The notes under the pieces: model-generated
The model's input: the letters and a program-made list of their open reading frames with translations, nothing else
The model's database searches: none
What the model was told of the DNA's origin: nothing
Part shown: positions 1 to 7,366 of the stretch, piece after piece
Position numbering within the stretch: the first letter of the stretch is position 1
Layout of the letters: every line of letters starts with the position of its first letter
Program-made: the position numbers and the translations under genes
NCBI GenBank assembly: GCA_937896105.1
Contig: CALBKR010000332.1
Span: 1 to 9,683 of the forward strand
Length of the DNA stretch: 9,683 bases
Direction: 5' to 3'
Source of the DNA: an uncultured Bacteroidales bacterium
Lineage (GTDB): Bacteria > Bacteroidota > Bacteroidia > Bacteroidales > Bacteroidaceae

Positions 1-467
1 AGAAAATCGATGAGATTAAGGAGGACAAGGCACTGCATAGCGTAGAGAGTGCGAAGGACTACTATACAAGGCTCACCGATACTCTCCGTGAGTATATGTA
101 TAACAGGTACAAGTTCAATGCTGCCGATATGACGACGCCCGAAATCATTGAGAACCTGCTGAAATTCAATGATAAGGAGGCTATCAGAGAGGTGAAGGAG
201 ATTCTTGAGGTCGCCGATCTCGTGAAATTTGCAAAGATGCAGCCTTCGGTTAATGAGAACGACCGTAACCTGCTCAATGCCATTGATTTTGTCAATGCAA
301 CAAAGAACGTAGAAGAGGAGAACCTGAAACCGGTTGAGAAAAAGATTGTAAATGAGCGTTCATTGACACAGAAACGTTGGCTCATAGCTGCTATTGTAGC
401 TGTCGCGTGCGCGGTGGTTGCCATTGCAGCACTGCTCATAACCGACCTTGATTATTTATTGGGATAA
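1..467 (+). CDS. Conserved Bat-operon membrane protein, C-terminal part (5' end outside window)
   Basis: The reading frame is open from the left edge (first full codon at 3) to TAA at 465-467, so the methionine at 96 is internal and the gene begins outside the window. About 154 residues are visible. The first part is charged and helical and contains 'YYTRLTDTLREYMYNRY' followed by 'TTPEIIENLLKF'. This resembles the cytoplasmic helical segment of the uncharacterised protein usually found between the DUF58 protein and BatA in Bacteroidales bat operons. A hydrophobic helix (WLIAAIVAVACAVVAIAALL) closes the protein, leaving a very short tail. The stop lies 12 bp before the batA ATG, so the two are probably co-transcribed. 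The family assignment rests on context and the motif; the biochemical role is unknown. Confidence 0.75.
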   Translation, partial: KIDEIKEDKALHSVESAKDYYTRLTDTLREYMYNRYKFNAADMTTPEIIENLLKFNDKEAIREVKEILEVADLVKFAKMQPSVNENDRNLLNAIDFVNATKNVEEENLKPVEKKIVNERSLTQKRWLIAAIVAVACAVVAIAALLITDLDYLLG

Positions 468-479
468 AAATTGGGGATT

Positions 480-1460
480 ATGCATTTTACTAAATTTATA
501 TACCTTCTGTTGCTGATACCGCTCATTGCCTACATTGTGTGGTATATATTGAAAGGGATGAAGTTGTCGCCGTCAATGAAGGTGTCTACAACATCTCCGT
601 TCAAGGGTGCAATCAAGAGCTACAAGAACTACCTTGTCCACGCGCCGTTCGTGCTGAGAGTAATATCATTGCTGATGCTTATTCTTGTGCTTATGCGCCC
701 GGTGTCGACAAACAAATGGAGCGAGGAGAGTGTCGAGGGTATCGATATAATGCTGGCGATGGACGTCTCGACAAGTATGTCGGCCGTTGATATACAGCCA
801 AACCGTATGGATGTTGCCAAGGAGGTCGCATCGCAGTTCGTCTCGGGACGCAAGAGCGACAATATCGGCTTGACGCTGTTCGCCGGGGAGAGTTTCACAC
901 AGTGTCCTCTTACCATTGACTATAGAAGCGTGCTGAGTCTTATTGACAAGTCGGGATACGAATATGTCTTGAACGAGACATTGAAGGATGGAACAGCCAT
1001 CGGCTTGGGTATTGCCAATGCCGTGTCGCGTCTGAAGGACAGCAAGGCAAAGTCAAAAGTTATAATTCTGCTCACCGACGGCTCGAACAACAGCGGCGAG
1101 ATAACCCCGGAGGATGCCGCAGGTTATGCCAAAGAGTATGGGATAAGGATATACACCATAGGCTTTAGAACCGACAATGAGGTTGTGCAGACTCCTTATG
1201 GATTGGCAAACAATTCCGATTTCGACGAGAAGACTCTGCGCACAATAGCATCGGTCACCGGTGGCGAATATTTCCGTTCGTCAAGCAAGGAGAGCTTGCA
1301 GAACATATATAAAGAGATTGACCAGCTGGAACGCACGAAATTGCAGATAAAGCATTTCGGCGACCAGGAAGAGAAATTTATGGTTTTTGCCGTTATTGCT
1401 CTTGCGGCACTGTTGCTCGAGATATTATTGCGCAATACAATATTGAAGAAGATACCTTAA
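480..1460 (+). CDS. batA: BatA, membrane-anchored VWA-domain protein of the aerotolerance operon
   Basis: The protein is 326 residues, the usual BatA length. Hydrophobic helices lie at about residues 5-23 and 57-72 near the N-terminus and 300-317 at the C-terminus, flanking a von Willebrand factor A domain (about 88-285). The metal-ion-dependent adhesion site is intact: D95-x-S97-x-S99 (DVSTS), T172 in DGTAIG, and D200 in LLTDGSNNSG. In the family, BatA is thought to work with BatB and the TPR proteins in an envelope complex coupled to a MoxR ATPase; its exact partner is unknown. I chose the ATG at 480 over the in-frame TTG at 471, because it directly precedes the hydrophobic N-terminus and leaves a 12-bp gap to the upstream stop. 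The next gene starts 15 bp downstream. Confidence 0.93.
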   Translation: MHFTKFIYLLLLIPLIAYIVWYILKGMKLSPSMKVSTTSPFKGAIKSYKNYLVHAPFVLRVISLLMLILVLMRPVSTNKWSEESVEGIDIMLAMDVSTSMSAVDIQPNRMDVAKEVASQFVSGRKSDNIGLTLFAGESFTQCPLTIDYRSVLSLIDKSGYEYVLNETLKDGTAIGLGIANAVSRLKDSKAKSKVIILLTDGSNNSGEITPEDAAGYAKEYGIRIYTIGFRTDNEVVQTPYGLANNSDFDEKTLRTIASVTGGEYFRSSSKESLQNIYKEIDQLERTKLQIKHFGDQEEKFMVFAVIALAALLLEILLRNTILKKIP

Positions 1461-1475
1461 TAAAGTATTATAGAG

Positions 1476-2488
1476 ATGAAATTTGCAACTCCAGAATATC
1501 TATATCTGCTCCTGCTTGTGCCGTTGGCTATCGTACTCTACAGGTATGCCTGCCACAGGAGAAAACGTAACTTAAGGCGTTACGGCGACCCGGAACTGCT
1601 TAAGGACTTGATGCCGAAATATTCGGCAACTCGCTCCAGTGTTGTCTTTTGGATATGCTCGCTATGGTATTTATTGTCATAGCCTTGTCGCGCCCACGCT
1701 ATGGTAAAGGCAAGACAACTGTCACAACCCGTGGTGTTGAACTTGTGGTAGCATTGGATATCTCGAACTCTATGTTGGCCGATGATATCACACCCAACCG
1801 CCTGCAGAAGGCTAAAAGAGTTATAAAGCGCTTGACCGAGCAACTCAAAGGCAACAAGATTGCGCTTGTGGTGTTTGCAGGTGATGCCTATGTCCAGTTG
1901 CCCATAACCGATGATTTCATATCGACGGAGATGTTCCTTGAGAGCATAACTCCCAACCTGATATCGACACAGGGAACAAATATTGCTGAGGCTATAAATA
2001 CAGCATCGAGGTGCTTTACTCCAAACGAAAAGGTTGGCAAGGCCATAGTAGTGATAACGGATGGCGAGAATCACGAGGTGGGTGCAGAAGAAGCGGCAGC
2101 TAAGGCGTCGGAGAGCGGGAAAAAGGTGTTTATACTTGGAATAGGAACACCCAAGGGCGGGCGTATACCTCTTGAGAATGGTGATTTCCTGCGTGACCGT
2201 GAGGGACAGGTCGTCGTTACGAAACTTAACGAGGAGATGGCAATGAATATTGCCAAGGCCGGCAATGGTATGTACCTGAATGTCGACAACACCAACGATG
2301 CGCAAAAGATATTGTCGGAACAGCTTGACCGGATGAACAAGGATGAAATAAAGACCGATATATACAGCGGTTACGAGGAACTGTTCATATATCCGGCAAT
2401 GATAGCATTTCTGTTACTGTTTATTGACATAATTATAGTGACAGTACTCGACATTGATAACCGCAAGAAAAAGAATACAAAGAAATAA
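1476..2488 (+). pseudogene. batB: BatB, VWA-domain membrane protein, split by a frameshift near 1650
   Basis: The ATG at 1476 begins a typical BatB N-terminus: a membrane helix ('YLYLLLLVPLAIVLYRY') and the family segment 'RRYGDPELLKDLMP', then 'SSVVFW' ending at W59 (codon 1650-1652). In that frame translation soon stops at TAG 1680-1682. The rest of BatB continues in the -1 frame from about 1649: second helix, 'ALSRPRYG', and a complete VWA domain to the stop at 2488. The two parts together give about 338 residues, the normal BatB size, so this is one gene with a single indel. BatB proteins I know have about 13 residues between 'FW' and 'ARP'; a lost TTGG copy (TTTTGGTTGGAT to TTTTGGAT) would restore exactly that spacing. 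A sequencing or assembly error is as likely as true inactivation, since all other operon genes are intact. Confidence 0.85.
1649..2488 (+). CDS. batB: BatB second helix and VWA domain (downstream frame of the split gene)
   Basis: This 279-codon frame could begin at TTG 1649 or ATG 1655, overlapping the end of the upstream batB fragment (stop 1680-1682). It carries the second BatB membrane helix (MLAMVFIVIAL), 'SRPRYG', and a VWA domain with an intact MIDAS: D37-x-S39-x-S41 (DISNS), T110 in TQGT, and D138 in ITDGE (numbered from TTG 1649). The segments 'VVFAGDAYVQLPIT' and 'TQGTNIAEAI' are strongly BatB-like. A C-terminal membrane helix covers about 247-267, followed by a lysine-rich tail. If translation can re-initiate here, a shortened but still membrane-anchored VWA protein would be made. 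If the frameshift is a sequencing error, this is simply residues 60-338 of BatB. The downstream gene starts 14 bp later. Confidence 0.8.
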   Translation: MDMLAMVFIVIALSRPRYGKGKTTVTTRGVELVVALDISNSMLADDITPNRLQKAKRVIKRLTEQLKGNKIALVVFAGDAYVQLPITDDFISTEMFLESITPNLISTQGTNIAEAINTASRCFTPNEKVGKAIVVITDGENHEVGAEEAAAKASESGKKVFILGIGTPKGGRIPLENGDFLRDREGQVVVTKLNEEMAMNIAKAGNGMYLNVDNTNDAQKILSEQLDRMNKDEIKTDIYSGYEELFIYPAMIAFLLLFIDIIIVTVLDIDNRKKKNTKK

Positions 2489-2502
2489 TCAACTGACCGA
2501 TT

Positions 2503-3375
2503 ATGAGCCCTGTTGTAAGAAAATATACATTAATAACAGCCCTGGTGATTGTTGTAGCAGCAACATTGTATGTGGCCTATTCACTTGTCAAGGATGGAAC
2601 CCCCACAACCAGAAGTCAGAATGAATATCTGATTGAGGCCAACAGACTGCATAATGACAGCCTGTTCGAGGAGGCGGTGGAGCCATATATGAAAGGGTTG
2701 ACCTTTGACAAGCAGAGAAGTCTTGTGAATTACAATATAGCCACAAACTCCTTGAAGATGAACTATGAACAGCTGAATAAGGCTTTTGTCGAGGAAGGTT
2801 ATCAGCTCGATGCAGGAACGGACTCGGCCTTGGTAGAGGCTATGGGACGCTTGATAATTGCGAGTGATGGCCTTGCAGACACCGCACGCTATTCATCGAT
2901 ATTCCACAATATAGGCGTAACAAACCATATGCGCGACAGTCTTGAGATAGCTGCCGAGGCTTATAAAGAGGCCTTGAGGAAAAATCCTGCCGATGAGGAT
3001 GCACGATACAACCTTGCTGTGATTCTGTACCAGATGAAGAATAACCAGCAGAACCAACAGCAGAACCAGCAACAGGAAAATCAGGATAAGAAGGAACAGG
3101 AAGAGGAGAAAAAACAGCAGGAACAACAAAAGGAAGAGCAGGAGAAAAAAGAACAGGAGCAGCAGGAACAGCAGCAAAATCAACAGGAGAAAGAAGAGAA
3201 GGATAAAGAGGAGGAGCAGGAGAACTCTCAACAGCAGCAACAAGAACAAGAAGAAAAGGAGAAGATAGAACAGATGCTCAAAGCCTTGATGCAGGACGAA
3301 AAGGAGATACGGGAAAAGATGGAAGAGGCCGAGAAGGTAAAAGTAAATGGCGGTTACATTGAAAAGAACTGGTAA
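2503..3375 (+). CDS. batC: BatC, TPR protein with long Q/E/K-rich segment
   Basis: The protein is 290 residues. A single N-terminal membrane helix (about 8-28) anchors it. A TPR-like region follows, including 'EYLIEANRLHNDSLFEEAVEPYMKGL' (about 41-66) and 'HNIGVTNHMRDSLEIAAEAYKEALRKNPADEDARYNLAVILYQ' in two adjoining helices pairs (about 135-177). Residues 179-256 are almost entirely Gln, Glu, Lys and Asn, a low-complexity segment typical of BatC. The C-terminus has a short helix 'IEQMLKALMQDEKEIREK' and ends in 'EKNW', matching the conserved K-N-W end of the family. The TPRs probably mediate assembly of the Bat envelope complex; this is inferred from the family. It lies 14 bp after batB and 42 bp before batD. 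Confidence 0.9.
   Translation: MSPVVRKYTLITALVIVVAATLYVAYSLVKDGTPTTRSQNEYLIEANRLHNDSLFEEAVEPYMKGLTFDKQRSLVNYNIATNSLKMNYEQLNKAFVEEGYQLDAGTDSALVEAMGRLIIASDGLADTARYSSIFHNIGVTNHMRDSLEIAAEAYKEALRKNPADEDARYNLAVILYQMKNNQQNQQQNQQQENQDKKEQEEEKKQQEQQKEEQEKKEQEQQEQQQNQQEKEEKDKEEEQENSQQQQQEQEEKEKIEQMLKALMQDEKEIREKMEEAEKVKVNGGYIEKNW
3037..3270. repeat. Low-complexity purine-rich tract coding the BatC Q/E/K segment
   Basis: About 230 bp made mostly of CAG, CAA, GAA, GAG, AAG, AAA and AAC codons, so the + strand is nearly free of T. It encodes BatC residues 179-256. The tract is imperfect, with no strict repeat unit, but the short recurring words (caacag, caggaa, gagaag) make it prone to length changes and to misassembly. 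The reading frame is intact throughout in this sequence. Confidence 0.8.
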
Positions 3376-3417
3376 AAGCCATATATATAATCTGAAAATT
3401 GCAAATACAACATATAA

Positions 3418-5256
3418 ATGAAGAGGATATTATTATCAACACTACTGTTTTTGAATACAATAGGTGCAGTATTTGCCGATGAGGTGTCGTTCATCGGCTC
3501 CGCACCCAAATCGGTTGTGATTGGCAATCGCTTCAACATATCCTACGAGGCGAACACAAAAACCGACAGCCAACCGACACTGCCCGATGTCGAAGGCTTG
3601 AGAATTCTTATGGGACCCAGCAGCTCGACATTCACGAGTATGCAGCCCATCAATGGCCGTGTCACATCGAAGCAGACAATAACATTCACTTATGTAGTTG
3701 TTGCCGACAAGGAGGGTGATATGACAATTCCAGGCGCCTCAGTTATGGTAGAAGGTAAGAAGATTACATCAAACGCCATCACCGTAAAGGTGTTGCCCGA
3801 GGACAAGGCATCATCGGCATCACAGCAAGGCGGGAGCGGCAACGCTTCGGTGCGTCAACAGGGCAACAGACAGTCGACCGAAATATCAAAGGACGACCTC
3901 TTTATCGTAGCATCGGTCAACAAGACAAAGGTCTATGACCGTGAGGCGCTGTTGTTGACATACAAGGTGTATACTGCTGTAAACCTTGTAAACCTCGACA
4001 ACCCTACACCCGAGCTTCAGGGTTTCAACATTCAGGAGGTTGAACTTCCACAGAACCGCCAGTTCGAGCTCGAGCATTATAAAGGGCGCAATTACAACAC
4101 CCTTGTCTGGCGTCAATATGTTCTTTTCCCCCAGCAGACAGGTAAATTGGAGATACCCTCAATGGACTACGAGGCTGTTGTCGCAGTGCAGACACGCAAC
4201 TCTATGGACCCCTTTGAGATGATGTTCAATGGCGGCTACTCCTATATGGAGGTTAAGAAGAATTTGCGTTCCAATAAAGTTGTCATTGATGTTCAGGAAC
4301 TGCCCAAAGGCAAACCGGATGGTTTTTCGGGCGGCGTCGGAAACTTCAATGTAAGCAGCACGGTAAGCACAGCAAAACTGAAATCTAACGAGGAGTTCTC
4401 GCTCAAGGTTACGGTAAAAGGTTATGGCAATATGAAACTGATGGGTGACCCTGTAGTTGATTTCCCGAGCGAATTCGATGTCTATGACCCGATAATAAAG
4501 AACGACTATAGGCTGGCCGGCAATGGTTTCAAGGGAGAGAAGACCTATGAGTATGTCATTACACCACGCACAGCCGGTAGTTTTGTTATTCCCCCGGCAA
4601 GGTTTGTCTATTTCGACACGGCAACCGGCAATTACAAGACCGTCGAGAGCACAGCTTATACCATAGAGGTTGAGAAGGGCGCATCACAGGCATCGCAAGC
4701 CGGGAACATATATATAGCAAAAGAGGATGGCAAGATTTTGGCAAACGACATACGCCATATTAAATTGGGTGGTCGGGGTAGTGCTGAAAAGGGAGATTTC
4801 TTCGGCACTACAATATATTGCCTATTATATGTTATATCAATTTCAGCATTTGCCATTGTGGTATTCGTGTATCGCAGGCGCATAAAGGAGAATGCCAATG
4901 TATCGCTGATGAAGACCAAGAAGGCCAACTCTGTTGCCGTGCGCAGATTGAAGAATGCTAAGGCGCTGATGCAGGGCGGTCGCGTCAACGAATTCTATGA
5001 CGAGATATTGAAGGCTGTGTGGGGCTATATGAGTGACAAACTCAACATTCCGCTCTCGCAACTCTCAAAGGAGAATATGGCAAGTGAACTGATGAAGAGA
5101 GGCTGTGATGATGCTGTTATTGCCGGGTTGACGAGGGTGCTTGATGAGGGTGAATTTGCCCGTTATGCACCGGGCGACACTGGCGCAAAGATGGACGAGG
5201 TGTACAGGATGACACTCTCTGCCATAAGTAAACTCGAGAACTCCATAAAAAGATAA
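3418..5256 (+). CDS. batD: BatD, periplasmic protein with C-terminal membrane helix
   Basis: The protein is 612 residues, normal for BatD. A signal peptide (residues 1-20, cleavage likely after 'AVFA') precedes 'DEVSFIGSAPKSVVIGNRFNISYEA'-type beta-strand repeats in two blocks, the usual start of the BatD oxygen-tolerance family. A low-complexity Ser/Gly/Gln linker lies at about 130-150. The large beta-rich ectodomain runs to about 455 and includes 'YEYVITPRTAGSFVIPPARFVYFD', which reads as a strand-rich repeat end. One membrane helix covers about 464-486, followed by RRR and a helical cytoplasmic tail of about 125 residues. The topology fits a periplasmic subunit of the Bat complex with a cytoplasmic tail. 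The 42-bp gap before it is the largest in the operon. The role in aerotolerance is known for the operon only in general terms. Confidence 0.92.
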   Translation: MKRILLSTLLFLNTIGAVFADEVSFIGSAPKSVVIGNRFNISYEANTKTDSQPTLPDVEGLRILMGPSSSTFTSMQPINGRVTSKQTITFTYVVVADKEGDMTIPGASVMVEGKKITSNAITVKVLPEDKASSASQQGGSGNASVRQQGNRQSTEISKDDLFIVASVNKTKVYDREALLLTYKVYTAVNLVNLDNPTPELQGFNIQEVELPQNRQFELEHYKGRNYNTLVWRQYVLFPQQTGKLEIPSMDYEAVVAVQTRNSMDPFEMMFNGGYSYMEVKKNLRSNKVVIDVQELPKGKPDGFSGGVGNFNVSSTVSTAKLKSNEEFSLKVTVKGYGNMKLMGDPVVDFPSEFDVYDPIIKNDYRLAGNGFKGEKTYEYVITPRTAGSFVIPPARFVYFDTATGNYKTVESTAYTIEVEKGASQASQAGNIYIAKEDGKILANDIRHIKLGGRGSAEKGDFFGTTIYCLLYVISISAFAIVVFVYRRRIKENANVSLMKTKKANSVAVRRLKNAKALMQGGRVNEFYDEILKAVWGYMSDKLNIPLSQLSKENMASELMKRGCDDAVIAGLTRVLDEGEFARYAPGDTGAKMDEVYRMTLSAISKLENSIKR

Positions 5257-5265
5257 TTTAGCTGT

Positions 5266-6021
5266 ATGAAAAAGATTATATATATATTCCTGCTCATTGC
5301 AATGCCGGTTGCTGCGTTTTCACAGGATGCAGTGACGAAGGAACTTGCCGACAAGGCTTATGCCGAGGCTCGATATGCCGACGCTATTGAGATGTATGAG
5401 ACTCTTATTGCCGAAAATGGTGGAACACTGCCATTGTACTATAACCTGGGCAATGCCTACTACCGCGATAAGCAGCTCGGCAAGGCCATCCTGAACTATG
5501 AGCGTGCACTTCGTATTGATGCCGATGATGAAGATTCAAAAGCAAACCTCGAATTTGTACAAAGCAAGATAAAGGACAAGATACCCACCGATGATGTGCC
5601 TTTCTATAAAAAGTGGGGGAATGCCTTCTTTGGGATGTTTTCACAGAATGTATGGGCTGTGATTGGCATTTTTACATTCGTCGTAATGCTTGTAGCACTG
5701 TTTTTCTACCTTTTTAAGGCCGATTTCCGTAAAATATCCTTATCCGTTGCAATAGTTTGCCTTTTATTCACTATAATTGCAAACGTATCGGCTTATAGTC
5801 TTGGTAAAGCCACTAAAGACAAGGCCGAGGCGGTGATAATGGATGAGATGGTTGTGGTGAAGAGTTCTCCCGACAGTTCCGGTACGGAGTTGACCAAGAT
5901 TCACGAAGGCCTTAAGGTAAAGGTTCTTGATGGTTCACTTCAAGATTGGATTAAGATTGAAGCGGACAATGGGAACAGGGTCATCGGTTGGGTGAAAGCA
6001 AAATCACTTGAAAAGATATAG
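5266..6021 (+). CDS. batE: BatE, TPR and SH3-domain membrane protein
   Basis: The protein is 251 residues. It has an N-terminal signal sequence (1-19, 'AAFSQ' at the likely cleavage site) and TPR repeats at about 24-100, with the typical 'YYNLGNAYYRDKQLGKAILNYERAL' pattern around residues 58-82. Two membrane helices follow at about 127-149 and 157-178. The C-terminal 65 residues form a bacterial SH3-like domain ('VVVKSSPDSSGTELTKIHEG', with 'DWIKIE' and 'IGWVKAKSLEKI' at its end). This domain order is that of BatE. TPRs suggest binding to other Bat proteins; a bacterial SH3 domain outside the inner membrane often binds cell-wall peptides, though here that is inference. It starts 9 bp after batD, and the phosphatase gene follows 26 bp later. 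Confidence 0.9.
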   Translation: MKKIIYIFLLIAMPVAAFSQDAVTKELADKAYAEARYADAIEMYETLIAENGGTLPLYYNLGNAYYRDKQLGKAILNYERALRIDADDEDSKANLEFVQSKIKDKIPTDDVPFYKKWGNAFFGMFSQNVWAVIGIFTFVVMLVALFFYLFKADFRKISLSVAIVCLLFTIIANVSAYSLGKATKDKAEAVIMDEMVVVKSSPDSSGTELTKIHEGLKVKVLDGSLQDWIKIEADNGNRVIGWVKAKSLEKI

Positions 6022-6047
6022 AACACCCGAAAAACAGTGGGGAATAA

Positions 6048-6752
6048 ATGGACATAAACACAATAACAGACATAGACAAATATCTCCTGCTCTCACTTAA
6101 CGGGAGTGACTCTATTTTTTGGGACGGGTGTATGAAAGTGTACACGACAATGCTGATATGGGCTCCGCTTGTCGTTATGCTTATATATGTACTTGTCAAG
6201 AACAACAATATCAAGGATTTCTTTCTTCTCCTATTGTTTATTGCGGCTGTGTTCGGATTGACGGATTTCATCTCATCGGGCGTATGCAAACCATTCTTTG
6301 AACGGTGGCGCCCTACACGTGACCCCGAACTTATGTACCTTGTGGATGTTGTAGACGGTATACGGGGCAAGGACTATGGTTTCACATCGAGCCACGCAGC
6401 CAATTCATTCGGTATTGCGACATTCATCATATTGCTCATCAGGAACAAGGCTCTTACAATATCGCTTATTGTCTGGGCTTCGATGAATGCCTTTACAAGA
6501 ATATATTTAGGTGTGCATTACCCGGGCGACATACTTGCCGGAACATTCATAGGTGTAACAGTCGGGTGGGGAATGTATAAGCTATACAGCTACATTATGA
6601 AACGGCAGAAACGGAACACACAGCGCGATTGGATATCTACCCAATATACAAAAACAGGATATCTGGTATCGGATGTCTATCTCCTGCTGATTACAATGTT
6701 CTCAACATTCGCAGCAATACCTGTGATATCTTTCTTTACTTTCGTGTATTGA
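6048..6752 (+). CDS. PAP2-family membrane phosphatase
   Basis: This 234-residue polytopic membrane protein has the three signature motifs of type 2 phosphatidic acid phosphatases: K81-x6-R88-P89 (KPFFERWRP), a central S114-S115-H116 motif (where PSGH is more usual), and R151-x5-H157-x3-D161 (RIYLGVHYPGD). The histidines and basic residues needed for a phosphohistidine intermediate are therefore present. Such enzymes remove phosphate from lipid phosphates, for example undecaprenyl pyrophosphate, phosphatidate or lipid A; the substrate cannot be told here. A hydrophilic lysine/arginine-rich loop lies at about 185-205, followed by a final membrane helix. The gene is on the same strand as the bat genes, 26 bp after batE, and is the last gene before a strong hairpin, so it is probably the operon's distal gene. 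Confidence 0.9.
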   Translation: MDINTITDIDKYLLLSLNGSDSIFWDGCMKVYTTMLIWAPLVVMLIYVLVKNNNIKDFFLLLLFIAAVFGLTDFISSGVCKPFFERWRPTRDPELMYLVDVVDGIRGKDYGFTSSHAANSFGIATFIILLIRNKALTISLIVWASMNAFTRIYLGVHYPGDILAGTFIGVTVGWGMYKLYSYIMKRQKRNTQRDWISTQYTKTGYLVSDVYLLLITMFSTFAAIPVISFFTFVY

Positions 6753-6772
6753 TTCAAAATAAGGAGGCTGAC

Positions 6773-6789
6773 AAAAAACAGCTCTGTTT
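6773..6789 (-). terminator. Possible weak terminator for the FHA/SPOR unit
   Basis: Read on the - strand, AAACA and TGTTT form a 5-bp stem with loop GAGC. Its right arm runs into a row of six T (complement of the A run at 6773-6778). This would serve transcripts leaving the FHA gene after they pass the larger hairpin. The stem is A/T-rich and short, so this is a tentative call. Confidence 0.3.
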
Positions 6790-6803
6790 ATTCAATCCCA
6801 TAA

Positions 6804-6850
6804 GACAAGAGGGTGTCCCAAAAGCAAATTGGACACCCTCTTGTCGTTTT
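6804..6850 (+). terminator. Strong intrinsic terminator between convergent units
   Basis: The left arm GACAAGAGGGTGTCC (6804-6818) and right arm GGACACCCTCTTGTC (6831-6845) are perfect 15-bp complements around a 12-nt loop. On the + strand the hairpin is followed by GTTTTCGTTTT. It lies 51 bp after the phosphatase stop and 17 bp beyond the end of the convergent FHA gene, so it should end the bat operon and, as a hairpin, could also act on the opposite strand. The - strand side lacks an immediate T run, so termination there is less certain. Confidence 0.85.
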
Positions 6851-6862
6851 CGTTTTAGCTTT

Positions 6863-7360
6863 TTACTCTTCCCCTTCAGGTGTATGCAATATCAGGGTAG
6901 TGGCACCAAGAGTTATTATCGCTCCGTCTTCTATTAGCAGGCGCTCGCGGTTACCCAGTATGCGGTTCATTACAAAAGTTCCTGTGACGCTCTGGTTGTC
7001 GCGTATAGTATATGTCAGTTCACCCGAATAGCCACGCTTCACATTTATAATGCAATGACGCCGGTCCATACTCGGGTCATTCGTTTCAATGGGATTGGAT
7101 ATTAAAGTCCCCTTGTTGTAACGGCCGAACATATTGTCACCCTCGTGCAAGGGGATAACCTGCTTGTAACAGAATGTGTTTTCAATGACAACGATATGGC
7201 CGAAATCCTCGGTCTCAATATCATCGTCATTATCTCCTAAACGTATGGTGAAACTCTTGCGGCAGTGCTCACATTCAAACACCAATGACTGCCCTTTCTT
7301 GTAGCCAGAGGCATCGAAATCAATGGAATGGTCGCACTTTGGACAGATAATCTTGCTCAT
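6863..7360 (-). CDS. Zinc-ribbon and FHA-domain protein
   Basis: This 165-residue soluble protein starts at ATG (7360). Its N-terminus has a zinc-ribbon knuckle pair, C6-x2-C9 and C30-x2-C33 (ICPKCD and CEHCRKSF), like short MJ0042-type ribbons. After an acidic linker (DNDDDIETED, 43-52), residues 56-160 form a forkhead-associated domain. G79-R80 begins the first conserved motif (MFGRYNKG), S97-x2-R100-R101-H102 (SMDRRH) is the phosphothreonine-binding motif, and the N122 segment 'DNQSVTGTFVMN' holds the usual downstream asparagines. FHA domains recognise phosphothreonine peptides, so the protein probably acts as an adaptor in the cytoplasm; the partner kinase is not in the window. It starts 6 bp after the stop of the HU/SPOR gene, suggesting co-transcription. 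Confidence 0.88.
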   Translation of the reverse strand: MSKIICPKCDHSIDFDASGYKKGQSLVFECEHCRKSFTIRLGDNDDDIETEDFGHIVVIENTFCYKQVIPLHEGDNMFGRYNKGTLISNPIETNDPSMDRRHCIINVKRGYSGELTYTIRDNQSVTGTFVMNRILGNRERLLIEDGAIITLGATTLILHTPEGEE

Positions 7361-7366
7361 AGCCGG

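Noticed and set aside
96..98. ATG at 96 as the start of the first gene
   Set aside because: The frame is open to the left edge and the family motif (YYTRLTDTLREY) begins upstream of this methionine.
471..479. TTG at 471 as the start of BatA
   Set aside because: The ATG at 480 is in frame, three codons later, and directly precedes the hydrophobic helix; ATG is the more usual start.
1641..1655. Programmed -1 frameshift in batB
   Set aside because: No X XXY YYZ slippery heptamer is present in the reading frame and no obvious downstream pseudoknot stands out.
2893..3249. Leucine-rich frame on the - strand opposite batC
   Set aside because: It is the mirror of the Q/E/K codons (CTC, CTG, TTC, TTG on the other strand) and has no gene-like features.
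3037..3270. CRISPR or tandem-repeat array
   Set aside because: There are no regular repeats with unique spacers; the pattern comes from Gln/Glu/Lys codons in an intact frame.
3376..3417. Internal promoter before batD (TATAATCTG region)
   Set aside because: It does not match TAnnTTTG and has no convincing -33 element at the right distance; the A/T-rich gap is too short to decide.
6753..6803. Insertion-sequence end (GGAGGCTGACAAAAAA)
   Set aside because: It is only loosely like Bacteroidales IS ends, with no matching inverted end or transposase in the window.
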